From Anaeramoeba flamelloides (taxonomy: Eukaryota > Metamonada > Anaeramoebidae), in NCBI GenBank assembly GCA_027625915.1, contig JANTQA010000019.1:625001-689000 (forward strand): a stretch of 64,000 nucleotides of DNA, written 5' to 3'. Below are positions 58,491 to 64,000 of this stretch, piece by piece. Under the pieces are notes generated by a model, which saw nothing but the letters and a program-made list of their open reading frames with translations, was not told where the DNA came from and did no database searches. A program made the position numbers and the translations under genes. The first letter of the stretch is position 1. Each line of letters starts with the position of its first letter.

Positions 58491-60294
58491 GTGTGTAGAA
58501 CGAATATAATTCTTGTTTCATAATACAATCTGTGCTTTTTTTGCTTCTTGTTCCAAGGCAACACCCAATCGACTACCAGATAGTATGCCTAAGTTCAAAT
58601 CAACTATGAAGGTAAATATCAAGATATTTTAGGAAAAATATTAAATTAAGGAATACCATTTAGTTGAAAATTTTTCGTTTATATTCCCAATTTTTTTGAA
58701 TTTTTTTTGTTTTTTTTATGGATAGAAATTTTTTTAAAAATTAACTCTATTTTTTATTGAAATTTTCAAATTTGATCCTTCATTTTCAAGTATTTCTTTT
58801 TCAATAATAGAACTTTAAGAAACCATCACCATATTTATTTAGGGGTTATTTTTGATTTCTTGGTTCGGTTAATGTATAGGTCTTCTATAACAAAAAAACA
58901 CGCTTTTTATTTTGAAACACTTATTAAATTTTTTTACATACCATATTTTGACTACAGTAAGAACAAATACACCCTCAGAAAAATATTCAGTAGCATTACT
59001 AATAAATGAGCTTTTGAAAAATGATTTCAAGAGATATCGGTTTTTTCTAAATGGAAATAAATGAAAATTTCCCTTATTATTTAAAATCAAAACTCTCAAA
59101 AATCTTTTTGAGAAACTTGAGAACATTTCGAATAATAGTGTCTGAAAAAATAAAACATATTAGAATTATTCTAAAAGTCTATCAAAAAATATTCAAGGAA
59201 AAACACCAAATCCAAAATAACGAAGACAATTAAGAAAAAAAACACATATGATATTCTTTCTTTTGCTAATACTGGTGAATTTTAGACACCTATTAGAGAT
59301 TTAAGTAGATCTCTTGAAAAAATTTTTTTTTGTTTTTTTTTTTGCATAAAATTAAAAATTATCTCTCAAGTTACAAGATGGCTTACAGTTTACAATTACT
59401 TCAAATCAACAACATACCGAAGATTATCAAAATCGAAGGAAATTACGAAAATACTTGGGGATTTACAACGAATAGTGTTACTCAGGAATAAAAAAGCTAG
59501 GTTTCACTTAGAAGACTTTCTAAAAGATACACTTTGTAGCTTTTCTTGGAATTGAAATGTAGGAAATTCAGAGAAATAAAAATAATTCACCAAAATATCG
59601 TTAGCTCTATTTTCCAATAAAACTTTCTCGATTTTTTTTGCAAAAGTGGTAAACTAGATTCTTAATTTGACAAACAAATTCCCCTTTTTAATACGTTTAT
59701 CAATACCCTTTCTTTTTTCAAATATTATGTCAAAAGTTCTTTTTCTGAAAACAAAACAAAATATCGAACGGGATTTGTCTTAAAAAGACACTGAGATCAA
59801 CTTGAAAAAAAAACATTTATTTTGATAAAAAACATTCAACCACAACTAGACCTTTCATTTTTTTCAGCACTTAGTTTGTTAAATCCAAAAAGATGATCAT
59901 TTCTCTGGTACAAAAAAACAGCCAAAAAAAAAACGAGAACTTGCATTTTACAAGAAAGTTATCTTTAGAAATTGAAAAAAAAAACCAACCCACCAACCAA
60001 AAAAAGTGTTTATTTTCCCAAACAGATAAGGCAATAATTTAGTAAAAATGCTTTCAAATTGTTGTAAAATTACTCATCTAAAAATGATCAAAACCATTTT
60101 TTAATTGAGGAAAGTTTATGTGTACCTTAAATAAGTCAATAAATGTCCAAACAATCTGTTTGAAATTGTTCTATTTTTCTCATTTTCTTTCACCTTTTTT
60201 ATCGTTTTTTTTTTCCAACACTTTTTCTTCCAAAAAACAAAACCAATCCTCTTGAAAGACACAATAAAATAAAAACGAATTAAAAAATCTAAAA
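58491..60294. other. Upstream region of the LRR-ankyrin gene, with an exon-like patch
   Basis: 58555-58611 is less AT-rich and contains an AUG at 58585 followed by nine codons (MPKFKSTMK) ending exactly at a GTAAAT donor at 58612, so it could be a first exon. No matching second exon was found. The frames at 59051-59233 and 58869-59126 lack motifs. Confidence 0.35.
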
Positions 60295-63200
60295 ATGAGT
60301 AACAGTGACTCTTCTGAAATGAAAACAATTCTAAACGAGCCAATCCTTTTTCGTGTAGCTTTGGATCCACCAAGATCACAAATCTTTTATTTGACGACAA
60401 GCAGGATCTATTTGTTACCTCAGGTGCTTAAAAAAAAAACCTTGAATGAAAAGAAACTGTTGAAGGTTTGTAATCATTTGTACGATTTACAAAAGATTGT
60501 TACCAAATCGCATGTGAACATAAGATTGGAATTTAAAAAAAAAGAGCTCACACTTGAAACAAACAAAACAAATTTTATCATTGAACAAATCTATTCCCGA
60601 TGGATTATGTTAACTTTAGGCTACCCCAAGGCCCATGATTTAGCACTTGAAATTGGGCCACCGAAGAGGAAGATAAGGATCTTGAGGCACTTAAAAAAAT
60701 TACGGAAAAAAACCAAAGTGATCTGTGGGCATGGCTATTTAGAAACATACAAGGCATGGTGCACGTATTATTCGAGCAAACGAAATCTTTTATTTGAAAA
60801 AAAAATCCTTATGTTATTAAATTTGCCAACTTCACATTTGGACTCAAACGAACAAGAAAGTTTTCAAAAGAGAAAGGTCTCATTAAACTCCAACCAATCA
60901 AACATTCCTGGTGATCGGGAATTCAGGCTTGATCGGAATTTACGAAGAGAGTTTAATCTATTGGATGGCCTGAAATCGAATTATGACTTGAGACCAATTT
61001 TCCACTCACTCCGTTTCAACACATGGTTTGATACCTTAATTCTCAATGGGAAAACAAAAAAAAAAGTGCTGACGTTAGTCACCGAGTTGTTTGAAACAAA
61101 TCGGACTATTACAAAGCTGGTTATTAGATCCTGTGATTGTAGTGGTGAGGAATTAGCAAAACTTTCACAAGCAATAAAAAAGAATCCCTTTTGTAAATTA
61201 AGAGAGCTTGATTTCTCTGGTTGGAAACTTAATTTGAAAAGTATATATACTCTCCTGGATGCGCTGTCAACATTAAGATTCCCATTAAAGGTTTTAAAAT
61301 TAGGTGCCAAAAACATCAAGGAGAATTTAACAACAAAGTTTTTTTCATTCCTTGCAAAGCACCCATCCTTAAGATCCATTCAGAGATTGTCTTTAAATGG
61401 ATTCAAGCTGGCGACAGAAGGCACCCGATCATTAATGTCATGGGTTCATAACCCCATGAAAAATAGTACAGACAATAGTAATTCAAATAATGAAGACAAT
61501 GAGAAAGATTTGTGGAAAGTTAATACCAATTGCAATTCCCTTTCTCTCCCCAATTGCGAAATAAATGCTTATTTTTTATTGTCGTCTTTACCGTCTTTAT
61601 TAAATAAATTATCGTTATCGGGAATTAATTTATTAAATCGAGACGTTGACATACTCAATGACTTTTTAGCCAAATCATTGGCATTGGGCTCACTTAATTT
61701 ATCAAATTGTTCGTTAACTATCCAATCCATTGAAAAGATTAGTCAAACAATTTCAAATTCAAAAACTTTAGCCCATTTGTATTTAAATTTCGATGATAAT
61801 AAATTAAAATTAATTGGTGCCAAAATCATTGCAGTCAATTTATATTCTGCAAAGCAAATTGAATCATTATCTTTATGCAATGTTGATTTTGATTATTCAG
61901 CAATTGCGCTAATTGCCGCTTCATTAATTGATAACCCCTCTTTAAAGAAATTATCATTATCTAATAATAATTCAACATACGACAATAAGCAACACAATAA
62001 CGATAATGGCAATTGCAAGGGCAGTGGCAGCGATTATGATATTAACCAAAGCAATGGAACCAATTTGAACAGCAGCAACAATCATAGTAGTATCAGTAGA
62101 AGCAGCAGCAGCAGCAGTATAAGCAGCAACAGCAGTATCAGCAGTATCAGCAGTATTGGTAGTAACAATAACAGCTACATTTACAGCTACAGCTACAGCT
62201 ACAGCAACAGCATCATCAATAATAATAACAATAATGAAAATTCAGCTCTTGGAAATGTTCAAAAGAATAGACAGTTAGCTGTTACTAAATTAATTGAATT
62301 AGTAAATTCAAAAACATGCCAATTAAACACTTTAAAAATTGATAATTGCCATTTTGGTAGATCTATAGGCAAAATGTTTGCAGTATTAACGAGAAATAAA
62401 TCTTTAACAAAATTAGATATTTCTCATAATAATTTAGATGATGAAACCTTGGCAGCGCTGTTTGCTGCTTTACGGAAAAACAAAACAATAATTAAATTAA
62501 ATTGGAAAGGGAATAAACCAAACAAAGGTAAAAGATCCCTGAGAGAATTATCAAACACACTGATGGACAATTATAAATTACAATCCTTTAAGGGTTCATT
62601 AGATGAATTATTATTAAACAAATCAAAAAAAAAACTTGATCCCAAAATTATTCAAACAATAAAAGGCATGTTCATTAGATTAGAAGAAAATAAAAATGCG
62701 GCAAAAATGAAAAAATTTGATGACCGCTCAAAGCAGTATACATTAATGAGACGATTTTATGCTCGTTCAATTTCAAGATCGAGACAAAGAAGATTAAATT
62801 CCACCTATCAAAAATCTACACAATCCTTTTCACAAATAAATGGACTTGAGAATACTATTAGATATTACTCTTTATCATTTAGTGGGAAAGAAAAATTTTT
62901 TACAAAAAATAAATTAATTCAGAAAGAAAAGCAAAACAACAATAATAATAATGGAAATTTAAATAACCAAATAATAAATATTAAAAAAAATTCTTCTTCC
63001 TTGAAAAGAAATTTAAATACAGAAGATATAAATTTGCTATCAACAGATGAACTTGAGAAATATTCTAATAATGTAAAATTAACAAATAATAGTTTTGATA
63101 ATGAACAAGAACAAGAACAAGAACAAGAACAAGAACAAGTACACGGGCAAATACAAGAACAACAAAAAGAAAAAGAAAACGAAAATGATAAAGAAATTGA

Positions 63201-64000
63201 AATTGAAATCGAAAAAGAGGAAATTGGAAATCAGAACAATAATAATAACAAAAATTATAATGAACAAAAGAAATTATCAAGATCTCAAAGATTACAAAGC
63301 TCAAAAAGATCCAGAACAACAAGAACGCCACGAACGATTAAACCACAAGTTTCGAGTGTAGATTTTGAAAAGCATCGAAAAAAACGGAAAAGAAGATTGC
63401 AAGTGGAAAACAAAAGAGAAAAAAAGGCATTAGAACTTGAAGAAAAAGTAGAAAAATTACATTTAATTTCCAAGGAACAAATCCCGATTACCGAAACTTT
63501 CAAATATGCATTAGAAAAATGTGATTTAATCACAATCAAGAAACTATTTAAAAAAAAAAAGGCAAGCCTAAATATGATCGAAATTGAAACTCGGAAGTCA
63601 CCACTTCACTTTGCTTGCGAAATAGGCAATTCAGAATTATTATCCTTTTTATTAAATTTAGAACAAGGGCCAAGATATATGAACACGAAGGACATCTATG
63701 GGAGAACACCATTGCATATCCTGAACCAAACCAGTTTAAATTTAGATTGCGTTCATTTATTATCAGATTTTGAAGCAGATTTTAATATTACTGATCGCTG
63801 TGGCTCTAATGCTTTACATTTATTAATCCGAAACTTTGTTTTGAAAACTGAGGTAAACAATGAAACAGAGAAAATGAATAAACTGCTTGATTTAATTATT
63901 AAAAAGGGATGCAATTATAATGCAGTAGACAATAAAGGGAAATCCCCGCTGCAGATAGCGTGTGCCAAGGGCTATGTACAGGCGATACAAAGGCTTGTCC
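60295..64000 (+). CDS. PH-like / leucine-rich repeat / ankyrin protein, partial at the window edge
   Basis: One frame starts MSNSDSSEMKTILNEPILF and stays open for 1235 codons to the edge with no intron. Residues ~1-125 look PH-like, ending in RWIMLTLGYP, as in CARMIL-type proteins where a PH-like domain precedes the repeats. Residues ~245-780 contain about fourteen ~28-residue RNase-inhibitor-type LRRs, for example LRELDFSGWKLNLKSIYTLL, LGSLNLSNCSLTIQSIEKIS and LTKLDISHNNLDDETLAALF. A Ser/Asn/Tyr-rich insert (~556-655) splits the array. A Glu/Gln/Asn-rich and then basic coiled stretch follows (~930-1065). From ~1070, ankyrin repeats begin: RKSPLHFACEIGNSELLSFL, YGRTPLHIL, CGSNALHLLI, KGKSPLQIACAKGY. 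The likely role is protein-protein scaffolding, perhaps at the actin cortex. The 3' end is outside the window. Confidence 0.85.
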   Translation, partial: MSNSDSSEMKTILNEPILFRVALDPPRSQIFYLTTSRIYLLPQVLKKKTLNEKKLLKVCNHLYDLQKIVTKSHVNIRLEFKKKELTLETNKTNFIIEQIYSRWIMLTLGYPKAHDLALEIGPPKRKIRILRHLKKLRKKTKVICGHGYLETYKAWCTYYSSKRNLLFEKKILMLLNLPTSHLDSNEQESFQKRKVSLNSNQSNIPGDREFRLDRNLRREFNLLDGLKSNYDLRPIFHSLRFNTWFDTLILNGKTKKKVLTLVTELFETNRTITKLVIRSCDCSGEELAKLSQAIKKNPFCKLRELDFSGWKLNLKSIYTLLDALSTLRFPLKVLKLGAKNIKENLTTKFFSFLAKHPSLRSIQRLSLNGFKLATEGTRSLMSWVHNPMKNSTDNSNSNNEDNEKDLWKVNTNCNSLSLPNCEINAYFLLSSLPSLLNKLSLSGINLLNRDVDILNDFLAKSLALGSLNLSNCSLTIQSIEKISQTISNSKTLAHLYLNFDDNKLKLIGAKIIAVNLYSAKQIESLSLCNVDFDYSAIALIAASLIDNPSLKKLSLSNNNSTYDNKQHNNDNGNCKGSGSDYDINQSNGTNLNSSNNHSSISRSSSSSSISSNSSISSISSIGSNNNSYIYSYSYSYSNSIINNNNNNENSALGNVQKNRQLAVTKLIELVNSKTCQLNTLKIDNCHFGRSIGKMFAVLTRNKSLTKLDISHNNLDDETLAALFAALRKNKTIIKLNWKGNKPNKGKRSLRELSNTLMDNYKLQSFKGSLDELLLNKSKKKLDPKIIQTIKGMFIRLEENKNAAKMKKFDDRSKQYTLMRRFYARSISRSRQRRLNSTYQKSTQSFSQINGLENTIRYYSLSFSGKEKFFTKNKLIQKEKQNNNNNNGNLNNQIINIKKNSSSLKRNLNTEDINLLSTDELEKYSNNVKLTNNSFDNEQEQEQEQEQEQVHGQIQEQQKEKENENDKEIEIEIEKEEIGNQNNNNNKNYNEQKKLSRSQRLQSSKRSRTTRTPRTIKPQVSSVDFEKHRKKRKRRLQVENKREKKALELEEKVEKLHLISKEQIPITETFKYALEKCDLITIKKLFKKKKASLNMIEIETRKSPLHFACEIGNSELLSFLLNLEQGPRYMNTKDIYGRTPLHILNQTSLNLDCVHLLSDFEADFNITDRCGSNALHLLIRNFVLKTEVNNETEKMNKLLDLIIKKGCNYNAVDNKGKSPLQIACAKGYVQAIQRLV

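Noticed and set aside
1-64000. tRNA, rRNA, CRISPR arrays and retroelement or virus-like remains
   Set aside because: Reading for T-loop motifs, regular spaced repeats, and reverse transcriptase, integrase or capsid-type protein signatures found none I could support.

Overview
The window is extremely AT-rich nuclear DNA from a protist. It has spliceosomal GT-AG introns, Asn/Gln/Glu/Lys-rich low-complexity tracts inside proteins, very long poly-A and poly-T runs, and a standard-looking genetic code (TAA and TGA both end genes). The signalling proteins (RGS, RhoGEF, ABHD17-like, LRR-ankyrin) and a propionyl-CoA carboxylase with an organelle-type leader suit an amoeboid or flagellate protist with an anaerobic-type organelle. 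Anaeramoeba (Metamonada) is my best guess, but this is an inference from composition and gene style and not a proven assignment.

Coding layout: TM1-3 exons of a seven-transmembrane RGS-like protein at 5077-5551 (+). TM4-7 plus the RGS domain at 10215-11558 (+). An IQ-DH-PH RhoGEF at 15601-18399 (+). A two-exon Mei2-like RNA-binding protein at 23290-25415 (-). An ERMARD-like protein at 29261-31741 (-). A two-exon ABHD17-like hydrolase at 34977-37081 (-). Ribosomal protein eL8/RPL7A in three exons at 42869-44371 (+). Propionyl-CoA carboxylase beta in four exons at 51129-53181 (+). A PH-like/LRR/ankyrin protein starts at 60295 (+) and runs off the right edge. The genes are unrelated single transcription units. 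G-protein and Rho-type signalling (RGS, RhoGEF) and palmitate turnover (ABHD17-like) recur as themes but form no operon-like unit.

Most of the window, roughly 45 kb, is non-coding and filled with interspersed repeats. The best defined are: family A, seven copies of a ~195 bp nearly fully palindromic MITE with CAGTCAGT termini, flanked by TA at most ends; family E, two nearly identical ~930 bp elements in opposite orientation at 7002-7933 and 54188-55112, with ~24 bp terminal inverted repeats flanked by TA and no transposase; and older diverged families B, C, D, F and G. MITEs sit inside or beside older repeats, which gives a relative chronology. No reverse transcriptase, integrase, capsid or envelope remains were recognised, and no tRNA, rRNA or CRISPR array was found.

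The points I would check first are: the 7TM-RGS gene split by ~4.7 kb that contains a family E element; the five-fold PPxxPKKL...LKRLKKI motif array in the RhoGEF tail; the charged low-complexity block inserted inside the ABHD17-like fold; and the family A and E transposable elements.
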